Under the pieces are notes generated by a model. The model ran no database searches. It had not been told where the DNA came from and worked only from the letters and a program-made list of their open reading frames with translations. A stretch of 64,000 nucleotides of DNA from a virus: the IMG/VR virus record IMGVR_UViG_3300030116_004255, positions 17,956 through 81,955 of that record; one strand, 5' to 3'. A program made the translations under genes and the position numbers. Shown here piece by piece: positions 55,106 through 62,024 of this stretch. Numbering within the stretch: the first letter of the stretch is position 1; every line of letters begins with the position of its first letter.

Positions 55106-55628
55106 TTGTATGATTTTCTTAGCCAGCTTTAGTTCTGGGATTTCGCCAAGTGTTGACGAAATGATCAAAATAAATAATTGTCTTGATCAGTTTCCTAGAT
55201 CTATGATCCAACACATAGATTTGTATGTAGAGTTTTATGATGAGGAAAACTTATACACTGCTATGAGGATCGGTTGGTGTGAGTCAAGAGGTAAAGCAAC
55301 AGCACATAGAACAGAGGACAGGGACTCAGGTGTTATGCAATTTATACCGAGAACTTGGCGTTGGATCGTTGAGGAATACGGTATTCCTGACTGGGACGAG
55401 TGGGTTATTATGCGATTTGGTCGTCCTTATCTAAAAGACGAAGTGTCAAAGTCAGATTTTGGTTTTAGCCACCAAAAAGCACAGAACACAGCATATTGGA
55501 ATATAAAAGCAAGCTCCCATTTAGCTGAAGATATCTACAACAAAACACAGTGGAAAGATTGGAACTCTAGTAAGTGGTGTTGGGGAGATCCAGTTAAGTG
55601 GAATAAATATTGGAAAGAGGAAAAATAA
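55095..55628 (+). CDS. Lysozyme-like/transglycosylase protein with signal peptide
   Basis: The start is GTG 55095 or ATG 55110. An N-terminal hydrophobic segment (MIFLASFSSGI) looks like a short signal peptide. The core YTAMRIGWCESRGKATAHRTEDRDSGVMQF followed by IPRTWRWIV matches the lysozyme-like/SLT fold: catalytic Glu in CESR(G), then the SGVMQ-x-xPxTW motif. A C-terminal part has paired Trp. It could be the endolysin or a cell-wall-modifying enzyme. No holin is adjacent; export by its own signal would suit a SAR- or Sec-type lysin. Confidence 0.78.
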   Translation: MIASCMIFLASFSSGISPSVDEMIKINNCLDQFPRSMIQHIDLYVEFYDEENLYTAMRIGWCESRGKATAHRTEDRDSGVMQFIPRTWRWIVEEYGIPDWDEWVIMRFGRPYLKDEVSKSDFGFSHQKAQNTAYWNIKASSHLAEDIYNKTQWKDWNSSKWCWGDPVKWNKYWKEEK

Positions 55629-55630
55629 TT

Positions 55631-55750
55631 ATGAATAGACACGAAAGGCGAAAAGCCAAAAGTAAAAAAAAGAAGCAATATCGTGGTTTAAAAAGACCAA
55701 GCCAAAGCGATATGCAAGCCAAAGACGGTAATGATAGCTGGAAGAGTTAA
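55631..55750 (+). CDS. 39-residue basic protein (MNRHERR type)
   Basis: It begins MNRHERRKAKSKKKKQYRG, a common start of minute basic phage proteins (MNRxERRxA). It follows the lysozyme gene by two bases and its stop overlaps the next ATG (TAATG). Function unknown. Confidence 0.6.
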   Translation: MNRHERRKAKSKKKKQYRGLKRPSQSDMQAKDGNDSWKS

Positions 55751-55950
55751 TGTCAGTTTATCAATTTGGAAACAAAAGACCTGACGCAACAAGAAAATCT
55801 AAAAACTTTGGCAAAGGAAGAGTCTGTGCGTCAAAACAGTGCGAACAAGTTTTAAATCAATATAACAAAAAAGATCATTGCTACCAGCACGCACCTCGTA
55901 GCTATGGTAAGAACAGGGGTTGGATAAGCCCAGAGAGGAAAAAAGTATGA
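55750..55950 (+). CDS. 66-residue zinc-binding protein
   Basis: Basic N-terminus (YQFGNKRPDATRKSKNFG), then VCASKQCEQVLNQYNKKDHCYQHAP: Cys, Cys, Cys and His in zinc-finger spacing. It overlaps the next gene by four bases. Function unknown. Confidence 0.55.
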   Translation: MSVYQFGNKRPDATRKSKNFGKGRVCASKQCEQVLNQYNKKDHCYQHAPRSYGKNRGWISPERKKV

Positions 55951-56141
55951 GTCAAGATCCAGAATTAACAGTTAAAGTTCATTTCAGCATATCTGATGAT
56001 TTACAATTTAACATTTTTACACAGGAACAAGATCCAAAAGCAACAATAGTCAATTACATTGACAAGCAACTTAAAGAGAAAGGAGTTGAAGCGTTCCCTT
56101 TTAGGTTTACCCACCAAGTTAGATCTAAGAATTACAATTAA
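55947..56141 (+). CDS. Right-operon protein, function unknown
   Basis: The ATG at 55947 overlaps the previous TGA (ATGA) with GAGAGGAAAAA upstream. This 64-residue protein starts MSQDPELTVKVHFSISDDLQ and is alpha/beta. It ends before a short gap with an ATTACAA/TTGTAAT hairpin (56132-56153). No family recognised. Confidence 0.5.
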   Translation: MSQDPELTVKVHFSISDDLQFNIFTQEQDPKATIVNYIDKQLKEKGVEAFPFRFTHQVRSKNYN

Positions 56142-56171
56142 TTTTTTGTAATAACGACTAGTATGGTAAAT

Positions 56172-56336
56172 ATGTCATACAAAAGTCGCCACCGAGTCGG
56201 ATCAGACGAGTGGTGGCAGAAAAAAATAGATGATGGAGTAATAAAGGGCAGGTTAGACACTGGAATTTGTATTCTTTGTGGTTTAAAATCAAGCAATAAC
56301 ATTTGTAAAGACTGTCCTAAAGAAAGGAAACAATGA
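56172..56336 (+). CDS. 54-residue zinc-ribbon protein
   Basis: MSYKSRHRVGSDEWWQKKID then TGICILCGLKSSNNICKDCP, a four-Cys ribbon. TATGGT five bases before the ATG suggests an additional leaderless promoter; an ATG three codons upstream (56163) overlaps that box. The stop overlaps the next ATG (ATGA). Confidence 0.55.
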   Translation: MSYKSRHRVGSDEWWQKKIDDGVIKGRLDTGICILCGLKSSNNICKDCPKERKQ

Positions 56337-56842
56337 TAGATCCAGAAAATTTAGACGAAACAAACGAAGATTATGATCCTTTAGAGGAGGACTTTGAGTT
56401 TGATACAGAATTTTTAGACCGAGTTATATTCGCAAAGCACATGGATCAAGCAATAGACGGTTTTAAATTCTTTATTAGATCTTTTATTGAGTTCGCAAAA
56501 GAAAGTCAAATTGAGTATGACGAAACAGGCGACTTTGATTGGTATGAAAGATTTTTACAAAACAAAGATAATCCAAACAACAAGCAGTTAATTATAGATG
56601 TAAGCGACACTGATCTGCTTGATCTAGCAAGTGTTGTAAGCTCCTTACCACCTGACAGCAAAGAATATAAAGACGCTGTGATCTGGTGTATGGAGCAGGA
56701 TACATTAGACGAGTTTTACAAAATATTAGACGCATTTGGATATTTTGATACAAAATTAAAAACTATAAATAACTTTCAAGATTTTGTTGATGCTAGCGAT
56801 AATAAATTTCTTACAGATCACTTTGAGCTAGAAGAAGAATGA
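56333..56842 (+). CDS. Acidic right-operon protein, function unknown
   Basis: This 169-residue, very acidic protein has DPENLDETNEDYDPLEEDFE at the start and a helical body (AIDGFKFFIRSFIEFAKESQ, WCMEQDTLDEFYKILDAFGY). It overlaps its neighbours by four bases at each end. The high negative charge could mimic DNA, as some anti-restriction proteins do, but that is speculation. Confidence 0.5.
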   Translation: MIDPENLDETNEDYDPLEEDFEFDTEFLDRVIFAKHMDQAIDGFKFFIRSFIEFAKESQIEYDETGDFDWYERFLQNKDNPNNKQLIIDVSDTDLLDLASVVSSLPPDSKEYKDAVIWCMEQDTLDEFYKILDAFGYFDTKLKTINNFQDFVDASDNKFLTDHFELEEE

Positions 56843-57303
56843 GTGACGAAAACAACCGATCTGAAGAAGAGAAGTGTCACTTCTGTAATGCTAACGCCTT
56901 TATTGATTGCACACCAGATTGTCCTACTAACTTCGCAAAGTTCGGAACTGTTTTACCAGACTCACTAAGACACTTGATCACAAATGAATTGATCAAACAA
57001 GCTGAATACATTTACGAAAGAAAACAACAAGAGTGGTATAACCAAATGCTTTTAGAAAGAGTGCAAGATGTTATGAAAGATTGGTCTATCTTTATGTCTT
57101 TTGTAAAAGTTCTAGATCAAGTTCACTACTTTAGATCTACAACAGACCTTATAAAATTTTTAGAACAACCGAGTATAGAAAACAATACTTTTATGTTGTG
57201 GTGTGAAATGGGTAGTCCAACAACACCAAACTCAAAACATTGGGAATTGTTTTTACAAGCATTACAAAATAAAGGAGTAGAAGATGGCAGGACAGATCAA
57301 TAA
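56839..57303 (+). CDS. Zinc-containing right-operon protein
   Basis: This 154-residue protein has KCHFCNANAFIDCTPDCP near the N-terminus (zinc site) and a long helical remainder (LIKQAEYIYERKQQEWYNQMLLER). It overlaps the following nuclease-like gene by 20 bases. No family recognised. Confidence 0.5.
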   Translation: MSDENNRSEEEKCHFCNANAFIDCTPDCPTNFAKFGTVLPDSLRHLITNELIKQAEYIYERKQQEWYNQMLLERVQDVMKDWSIFMSFVKVLDQVHYFRSTTDLIKFLEQPSIENNTFMLWCEMGSPTTPNSKHWELFLQALQNKGVEDGRTDQ

Positions 57304-57796
57304 ACCAAACAATCGTGAATTTGATATAAGACCAGATGAAACTTATAGCGATTGGAAAAGGCGTAAAGCTGAAGAAGAGGGAAAAGGATCTGGTATAGGA
57401 CAGAAAAATAAAAAAGATACTTCTAACTGGACTGAAGCACAAAAGCGTGGGAGAAGATCACGCAACAAAGGTATGAGAAAACAAAATGAAGCCAGAAAAC
57501 AGTTAAGAATACCTAACGCAAAGTTTAGATCTAATATGGGAAACGAAGAGAACTGGCGTGGGGAACTTAGATTTGAAGTTAAAGCTGGTAAACAAGTCCA
57601 AACATTTTGGACAAAGTTTTTAAAAATGCAAGAACAATCAGACGCAAACCTTTCTGATTACGGTGTAAATGCTAAACCTTTTGTAGCAGTGGTTAAGCCA
57701 GACGGAACTTCTGACGGCTTAGTAATGTTTAAAATAAGTGATTTAGAAAATGTTATCACTGGTTTTATTATGAACTGGGAAAATTATGACGATTAA
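57284..57796 (+). CDS. PD-(D/E)XK nuclease-like protein (resolvase type), copy 1
   Basis: This 170-residue protein has a basic N-terminal part (SDWKRRKAEEEGKG, KRGRRSRNKGMRKQNEARK), then LRIPNAKF...NWRGELRFEVKAGKQV. FEVKAGKQV supplies the ExK of a nuclease core; an invariant Glu sits in NEENW. It shares RKxLRxP, NxE(E/L)W, FEVKxGKQV and ISDLE(N/G) with the protein at 58282. Such small proteins in replication operons can be Holliday-junction resolvases. Function inferred. Confidence 0.55.
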   Translation: MAGQINKPNNREFDIRPDETYSDWKRRKAEEEGKGSGIGQKNKKDTSNWTEAQKRGRRSRNKGMRKQNEARKQLRIPNAKFRSNMGNEENWRGELRFEVKAGKQVQTFWTKFLKMQEQSDANLSDYGVNAKPFVAVVKPDGTSDGLVMFKISDLENVITGFIMNWENYDD

Positions 57797-58073
57797 ACTT
57801 TATACTTTAGATTTTTACATTGATAACGAAAAACATTTATTATTTTTATCAAGTCCAGAGGACGCACAAGAAGGTAAACAAGAAAAACTAGCTGATTCTT
57901 TTTACAAACAAACTAACAGTGCATTGGACATAACAAAGATCACAACACACGAATTTGAGGACGAAGTTGGTTTAGCTAACTTTTTAAATGCAAACACAAC
58001 ACACTTGACAGAAGATCAGTTAAGAGAAATAGAAAAGGATACAGGTTTAGAACAATGGCTATCACACCGATAA
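57786..58073 (+). CDS. Right-operon protein, function unknown
   Basis: This 95-residue alpha/beta protein (MTIKLYTLDFYIDNEKHLLFL) overlaps its neighbours by 11 and 19 bases. It contains ALDITKITTHEFEDEVGLANFL. No family recognised. Confidence 0.45.
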   Translation: MTIKLYTLDFYIDNEKHLLFLSSPEDAQEGKQEKLADSFYKQTNSALDITKITTHEFEDEVGLANFLNANTTHLTEDQLREIEKDTGLEQWLSHR

Positions 58074-58285
58074 TTGTATTTCACGACAGACATAAGATCC
58101 AAGAAAAAGATTGGGCTTATGTTTCTGACTGCACAATTATTTGGGTAGACGAAGAGGATTTAGTGACAGAGGACGATGATGTTGTCCAAAGTGAAGACAT
58201 AAGAAAAGAAATGATCTTAGACAGTAAAAGTTTGACAGATCTAATAAAGGAAAAGCCAGTAAAGGAAAGTTATTTTATATTATGA
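58055..58285 (+). CDS. Right-operon protein, function unknown
   Basis: This 76-residue acidic protein (MAITPIIVFHDRHKIQEKDW) has the segment CTIIWVDEEDLVTEDDDVV. It lies between the two nuclease paralogs and overlaps the second by four bases. No family recognised. Confidence 0.45.
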   Translation: MAITPIIVFHDRHKIQEKDWAYVSDCTIIWVDEEDLVTEDDDVVQSEDIRKEMILDSKSLTDLIKEKPVKESYFIL

Positions 58286-58665
58286 GTGACGAAGGAACAA
58301 AAGCAAGACAATCAGGTTTTAAATTACAAGAAAGAGCTAGAAAGCTCCTTAGAGTCCCAGACAGAGAGTTTGGTGCTAGTAATTTAGATGAGGAACTTTG
58401 GAACTCTGCTGTTCAATTTGAAGTTAAGAGTGGAAAGCAAGTTGATAAGATCGCTAGCCACTTTTTTAGAGTAGAGGACGAGGTTGATCGTAAAATAAAA
58501 AATACCGAAGGAGTTGAAAAAAATAAACCTTTCGCTATGATTTGTATGCCGAGTGGAACTGGAGACGGAATACTACTAACACGAATAAGTGATTTAGAAG
58601 GATTAGTTGAGGGACTGCTTACGAACTGGAATAAGGAGAAAGAAAATGGCTTGGATAAAGAGTGA
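58282..58665 (+). CDS. PD-(D/E)XK nuclease-like protein (resolvase type), copy 2
   Basis: This 127-residue protein lacks the basic N-terminal extension of its paralog at 57284. It keeps ARKLLRVPDREFGASNLDEELW, then FEVKSGKQV and ISDLEGLVEG. The pair probably arose by duplication within this operon. One copy may be a specificity or partner subunit. It overlaps the replication protein start by 20 bases. Confidence 0.55.
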   Translation: MSDEGTKARQSGFKLQERARKLLRVPDREFGASNLDEELWNSAVQFEVKSGKQVDKIASHFFRVEDEVDRKIKNTEGVEKNKPFAMICMPSGTGDGILLTRISDLEGLVEGLLTNWNKEKENGLDKE

Positions 58666-59404
58666 TGAAACATTATCACAGCATCCAAAAGTTGATCTTC
58701 TTGCTGATCTCTTACAGATTACACCAGTTCAGGTAGTTGGACATTTACACTATTTATGGTGGTGGTGTCTTAGCTACGCTGACAATGGGGATTTAACAAG
58801 ATACAGAAAGATGATTGCTAAAGCGTCACGATTTGACGAAAGCAAGAACGACACTTTTATAGATGCATTAGTAGAAACTGGTTGGCTAGATCAAAAGAAC
58901 GACAAACTTTGGGTTCACGACTGGGAGGACTATCACGGTGCTTTGATGGAAACTCGTGAGAATAATAAGATAAGACAGCAAAGACACCGAGCAAAGAAAA
59001 ACGAAATAGAATTAGTTGAATCAAATAACGAAACAACTGATCAAGACATTATTAGATCTAAACCAAATAAAAGCGAAATGTTTAAAGCAATGGTAGAAGT
59101 TGTCTTAGGTAAATCTTATGAGCAAGTTGCTAGTGATATTACAAAAGACGAAAGAGGTAGGATCAACACAGCAGTAAAGCAACTCGCTGAAATTGGTGCT
59201 ACACCAGAGGACATACACGCAAGAGGTTTAAATTATATGATCAAATATGGGGAAAGACCTACCCCACAAGCCCTTACTGGTGGTTGGAATAGGTATGAGA
59301 AGATCACAACTGAACAACAGAGAAAAAAGAATGTAAAAAAGGTAAATTCTTATAAAGCAAGTAGTGATCTCATGGAATGGGCTAAGGAGGTTGATAACGC
59401 ATGA
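58646..59404 (+). CDS. Replication initiator-like protein (winged-helix N-terminus)
   Basis: The ATG at 58646 follows AAGGAGAAAGAAA. This 252-residue protein opens MAWIKSDETLSQHPKVDLLA, with RYRKMIAKASRFDESKNDTFIDALVETGWLDQKNDKLWVHDWEDYHG. Replication proteins of many phages and DnaD-like initiators begin with such a winged helix. The second half is a helical domain ending in TPQALTGGWNRYEKI. The next genes are loader-like and SSB, supporting a replication role. Confidence 0.68.
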   Translation: MAWIKSDETLSQHPKVDLLADLLQITPVQVVGHLHYLWWWCLSYADNGDLTRYRKMIAKASRFDESKNDTFIDALVETGWLDQKNDKLWVHDWEDYHGALMETRENNKIRQQRHRAKKNEIELVESNNETTDQDIIRSKPNKSEMFKAMVEVVLGKSYEQVASDITKDERGRINTAVKQLAEIGATPEDIHARGLNYMIKYGERPTPQALTGGWNRYEKITTEQQRKKNVKKVNSYKASSDLMEWAKEVDNA

Positions 59405-59895
59405 CAGCAAGCGAGTGGGCTAACTGTGTAAATGTAATGAGGTTAAAGTGGACTAATTTTCACTGGGACGAGGAAACGATCAAATCTGTTTATAACGATC
59501 TTAAAGGAATCCATATTAAGTATGTAGAAAAGGCTATTGAACAATTTTTTAAAAAGGGGACAGAGTTTCCACCTAACCCTAGCCAGATCTATTCTACTGC
59601 TACGGAGATCATGAGATATGATATGACAAACACTGATCAACCTCAGATAGAATACAAAGGTATATCTTTAAGAGAGTTTTTAAAATTAAAAGGTTGGGAA
59701 TCTGTCGCAGAGGGTATGTATCATTTTGGTAGAGCAAGACAGCTTAAAGGTATTAAAGAAGTTTACGAAACATTTGACTACTCAAAAGAGTGGAATGATG
59801 GTGGTAAAGAGGCTTATATTGAGCATACTGGTATGGGAAGCAGTGGCTTGATTAAGACATTAGAACAATTAGATAGAGAAAGTGAGGACGAATAA
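59401..59895 (+). CDS. Helicase-loader-like protein
   Basis: This 164-residue protein has MTASEWANCVNVMRLKWTNF and VEKAIEQFFKKGTEFPPNPSQIYSTATEIM, the pattern of phage loader/DnaA-N-like proteins (FPPxPxEI/Y). It overlaps the initiator-like gene by four bases and SSB by one. The helicase itself is not in this window. Moderate confidence from motif and position. Confidence 0.55.
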   Translation: MTASEWANCVNVMRLKWTNFHWDEETIKSVYNDLKGIHIKYVEKAIEQFFKKGTEFPPNPSQIYSTATEIMRYDMTNTDQPQIEYKGISLREFLKLKGWESVAEGMYHFGRARQLKGIKEVYETFDYSKEWNDGGKEAYIEHTGMGSSGLIKTLEQLDRESEDE

Positions 59896-60320
59896 TGGCG
59901 TTTCCAAACGAAATTACCTTTTCAGGAACTCTATGCAACATAGAGTATAAACAATCTAACAACGGCAACTTTTTTACAAAAGGTGCTTTAAAGATCTATC
60001 AAGGTCAAGAAAAAGATGACGCTTGGTATGATGTGGTCGTATTTAACAATGAAAGACAGAATCTAGCTGACAATGTTGCAGATTGTTTTTCCCCACAGGT
60101 TAAGAGCTTACCAGTAATCATAAAAGGTAAGTTAGATCAAAGTGAGTGGACAAAGCAAGATGGATCTAAAGGTAGAAATTATACGATCATAGCAAGTGAA
60201 GTTGCTGTATCTACTGTATTTGGTGCAGTAGGGATCATAAAGTCTGGCGAACCACAGGCAGTTCCAGAGCCACAAGCCAGACCAGTAGAGGAGATCGCAG
60301 AGGGAGAAGCTCCTTTTTAA
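59895..60320 (+). CDS. ssb: Single-stranded DNA-binding protein
   Basis: This 141-residue OB-fold protein has ITFSGTLCNIEYKQSNNGNFFTKGALKIYQG, WYDVVVFNNERQNLADNV, LPVIIKGKLDQSEWTKQDGSKGRNYTII, then a flexible Pro/Ala/Glu tail ending EGEAPF, like the acidic C-terminal tip of bacterial SSB that recruits partners. It protects ssDNA during replication and recombination. Coupled to the loader gene by TAATG. Confidence 0.87.
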   Translation: MAFPNEITFSGTLCNIEYKQSNNGNFFTKGALKIYQGQEKDDAWYDVVVFNNERQNLADNVADCFSPQVKSLPVIIKGKLDQSEWTKQDGSKGRNYTIIASEVAVSTVFGAVGIIKSGEPQAVPEPQARPVEEIAEGEAPF

Positions 60321-60962
60321 ATGAAAATAGAGTATTTAAAACTACACGAAATATTACCTGCTGACATAAACCCAAAGGATCACGACATTGGCGATATTTA
60401 TATGTCAATGAAAAGATTTGGGTTTACTGAACCACCAGTAAAAAACGAAAAGACTGGAAAATTAGTTGCTGGTCACGGTAGGTTGGAAACATTAAAAATA
60501 TTAGAGGCAGAGGACATAACTACGCCACCACATAACATTAAGTTAGACAGTGACGGTAATTGGTTAGTTCCTGTCATTGCAGGAATAGAATTTGAAACTG
60601 ACGCTGAAGCAGAGGCTTACTTAGTAGCCTCGAATCAACTAACTATCAAAGGTGGTTGGAAAACTAGCGAATTAACAGATCTATTAGAAAGAGTTGTAGT
60701 TGATACAGAGGATCTATCTGGAACTGGCTTTGATCTTGACGATATTGACAATTTGATAAACACAATGGAATCAAAAGTCTTTGAGGACGAGGACATTGCA
60801 GAAGTAGAGGACGAAACAACAGTTAGATTTAAATTAGGTCGTTATAAGTTCGGTATTGATGCTGATCACTTCTACGACTGGGAAGAAAAAAGAAATAAAG
60901 ATCTAGGATCAAACAGTCCACAGGACTTGATCGCTTGGATAAAAGAAAGACTAGAACTTTAA
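60321..60962 (+). CDS. ParB/Srx-domain protein linked to methyltransferases
   Basis: This 213-residue protein opens with a ParB-type N-terminal domain: LHEILPADINPKDHDIGDIYMSMKRFGFTEPPVKNEKTGKLVAGHGRLETLKIL. GHGR is the nucleotide/catalytic loop; VPVIAGIEF and AYLVASNQLTIKGGW follow. Single ParB domains beside or fused to DNA methyltransferases are common in phages, where they may read or modulate methylation. Here three methyltransferases follow after a structured RNA region. The acidic C-terminus is variable. Confidence 0.78.
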   Translation: MKIEYLKLHEILPADINPKDHDIGDIYMSMKRFGFTEPPVKNEKTGKLVAGHGRLETLKILEAEDITTPPHNIKLDSDGNWLVPVIAGIEFETDAEAEAYLVASNQLTIKGGWKTSELTDLLERVVVDTEDLSGTGFDLDDIDNLINTMESKVFEDEDIAEVEDETTVRFKLGRYKFGIDADHFYDWEEKRNKDLGSNSPQDLIAWIKERLEL

Positions 60963-61039
60963 GGGGCAGTGTTGGTAAAGTCGTGTTTAGGTATCCAGTT
61001 CCTAGACACGAAACAGGGGTTCGAATCCCCTCTGCTCCA
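60963..61039 (+). tRNA. tRNA-like unit without D-stem (loop contains CCA)
   Basis: Acceptor-like stem GGGGCAG (60963-60969) pairs with CTGCTCC (61032-61038) followed by A. The T-arm is canonical: AGGGG-TTCGAAT-CCCCT. The middle arm is a 10-bp helix (CGTGTTTAGG with CCTAGACACG) closing a nine-base loop TATCCAGTT. The D region has TTGGTAAA but no stem. It is therefore tRNA-sized (77 nt) but not a normal tRNA; the long middle helix and stemless D region resemble the tRNA-like domain of tmRNA. CCA is not encoded. A decayed or specialised tRNA-Trp is the alternative. Confidence 0.6.
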
Positions 61040-61040
61040 C

Positions 61041-61114
61041 TAGGGTAAGACAATTATTATTTAAATAATGATGTTGTATGGGGATACAATTTAAGTATAA
61101 GCAATCTTACCCTA
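61041..61114 (+). ncRNA. Structured RNA unit 2 (74 nt)
   Basis: Closed by the perfect 10-bp helix TAGGGTAAGA / TCTTACCCTA. Inside are two hairpins: ATTATT(TA)AATAAT and TTGTAT-GGGG-ATACAA. It begins two bases after the tRNA-like unit. Followed by T5. No open frame or known RNA family recognised. Confidence 0.6.
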
Positions 61115-61117
61115 AGT

Positions 61118-61194
61118 TTTTACAGAGTAAATAGATCAAGTAAAGGGCTTGATCGTAAGCAAGCTAGCTTATATAAATATCTACCTCTGTAAAA
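61118..61194 (+). ncRNA. Structured RNA unit 3 (77 nt)
   Basis: Closed by TTTTACAGAG / CTCTGTAAAA (10 bp, perfect). Inside are GATCAAG-taaaggg-CTTGATC and TAAGC-aagcta-GCTTA. Same size and layout as the flanking units: long outer helix, two inner hairpins. Confidence 0.6.
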
Positions 61195-61275
61195 GGTTGG
61201 GAGATGTCCACAATTATGACACAACTAGTTGTAAATTTAAGAGGATACTGGGGAATAAGATATTCCCCACCAACC
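61195..61275 (+). ncRNA. Structured RNA unit 4 (81 nt)
   Basis: Abuts unit 3 without spacer. Closed by GGTTGG / CCAACC. Inside are ACAACTAGTTGT and the 9-bp hairpin TGGGGAATA-aga-TATTCCCCA; TGTCC (61205) can also pair with GGATA (61243). T6 follows at 61278, a possible terminator. The methyltransferase ATG lies only 11 bases beyond, so units 2-4 could also be its 5' regulatory leader. Confidence 0.6.
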
Positions 61276-61286
61276 AATTTTTTATT

Positions 61287-62024
61287 ATGATCTTTAACAA
61301 AAATTGTTTTGATGTTTTAGGAAAGATTCCAGACGAAAGTATCCAACTGATCTATTCAGATCTACCTTACAATGAAACTGGTAATAAGTGGGACAAGAGT
61401 GTTATTGATCTTGATCAACTCTTTGATCAATACCTTAGAATCTTAAAACCAGACGGAACTATCGCTTTGAACTCAACAATGAGGTTCGCAAACAAATTGA
61501 TCAATACTGCACCAGACTTTTATAAATACGAGTGGGTTTGGGAAAAAGACAATGGAACAAATTTTATTAGCAGTAAGTATCAACCTTTAAGAGTTCACGA
61601 GTTCGTGTTGATCTTTACAAAAGCAAGAGTGACTTATGGTAAGACTTTAGGCGTTAAATACAATCCACAAATGACAGTTGGTAAACCCTACAAACAGATC
61701 TCTGGTAAAAGTAGTGAGAACTGGAAAGGAAAGCCACTAAAAAATGTTGAAACAGATAATAAAGGAACTAGACACCCAAGAACAGTAAAGTTTTTCAAGA
61801 GAGATACGCCAAAGATCCACCCAACACAAAAACCTTTGAAACTTGCAGAGCTGATAGTCAACAGCTACACTGATAAAGGCGACATAGTGTTGGACAGTTT
61901 TATGGGATCTGGAACAACAGGTGTTGCTTGCAAACTTAATAAAAGAAAGTTTGTCGGTATTGAACTAAATGTGGATTATTTTAAAAAGGCGAAAGAGAGG
62001 CTAAATGATATACCTAAGAAATGA
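61287..62024 (+). CDS. DNA methyltransferase (DLPY type), right cluster 1
   Basis: The ATG at 61287 gives MIFNKNCFDVLGKIPDESIQ; an upstream in-frame extension would run through the structured RNA and is rejected. This 245-residue protein has motif IV LIYSDLPYNETGNKWD, KIHPTQKPLKLAELIVNSYT and motif I VLDSFMGSGTTGVACKLNKRKFVGIEL. Beta-group N4/N6 layout. No ribosome site is visible before the ATG, so its translation may depend on the RNA structure upstream. It overlaps the next gene by 20 bases. Confidence 0.87.
   Translation: MIFNKNCFDVLGKIPDESIQLIYSDLPYNETGNKWDKSVIDLDQLFDQYLRILKPDGTIALNSTMRFANKLINTAPDFYKYEWVWEKDNGTNFISSKYQPLRVHEFVLIFTKARVTYGKTLGVKYNPQMTVGKPYKQISGKSSENWKGKPLKNVETDNKGTRHPRTVKFFKRDTPKIHPTQKPLKLAELIVNSYTDKGDIVLDSFMGSGTTGVACKLNKRKFVGIELNVDYFKKAKERLNDIPKK

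Noticed and set aside
60963-61275. GOLLD/ROOL-type giant RNA
   Set aside because: Those RNAs are about 600-800 nt and more complex; this region is ~310 nt with separate closed units.
60963-61275. Complete or permuted tmRNA
   Set aside because: Acceptor 5' and 3' strands both lie in the first 77 bases and no tag reading frame is recognisable.
61149-61286. 46-residue N-terminal extension of the first right-cluster methyltransferase
   Set aside because: The extension runs through structured RNA units, has no ribosome site, and the family begins at MIFNKNCFDVL.
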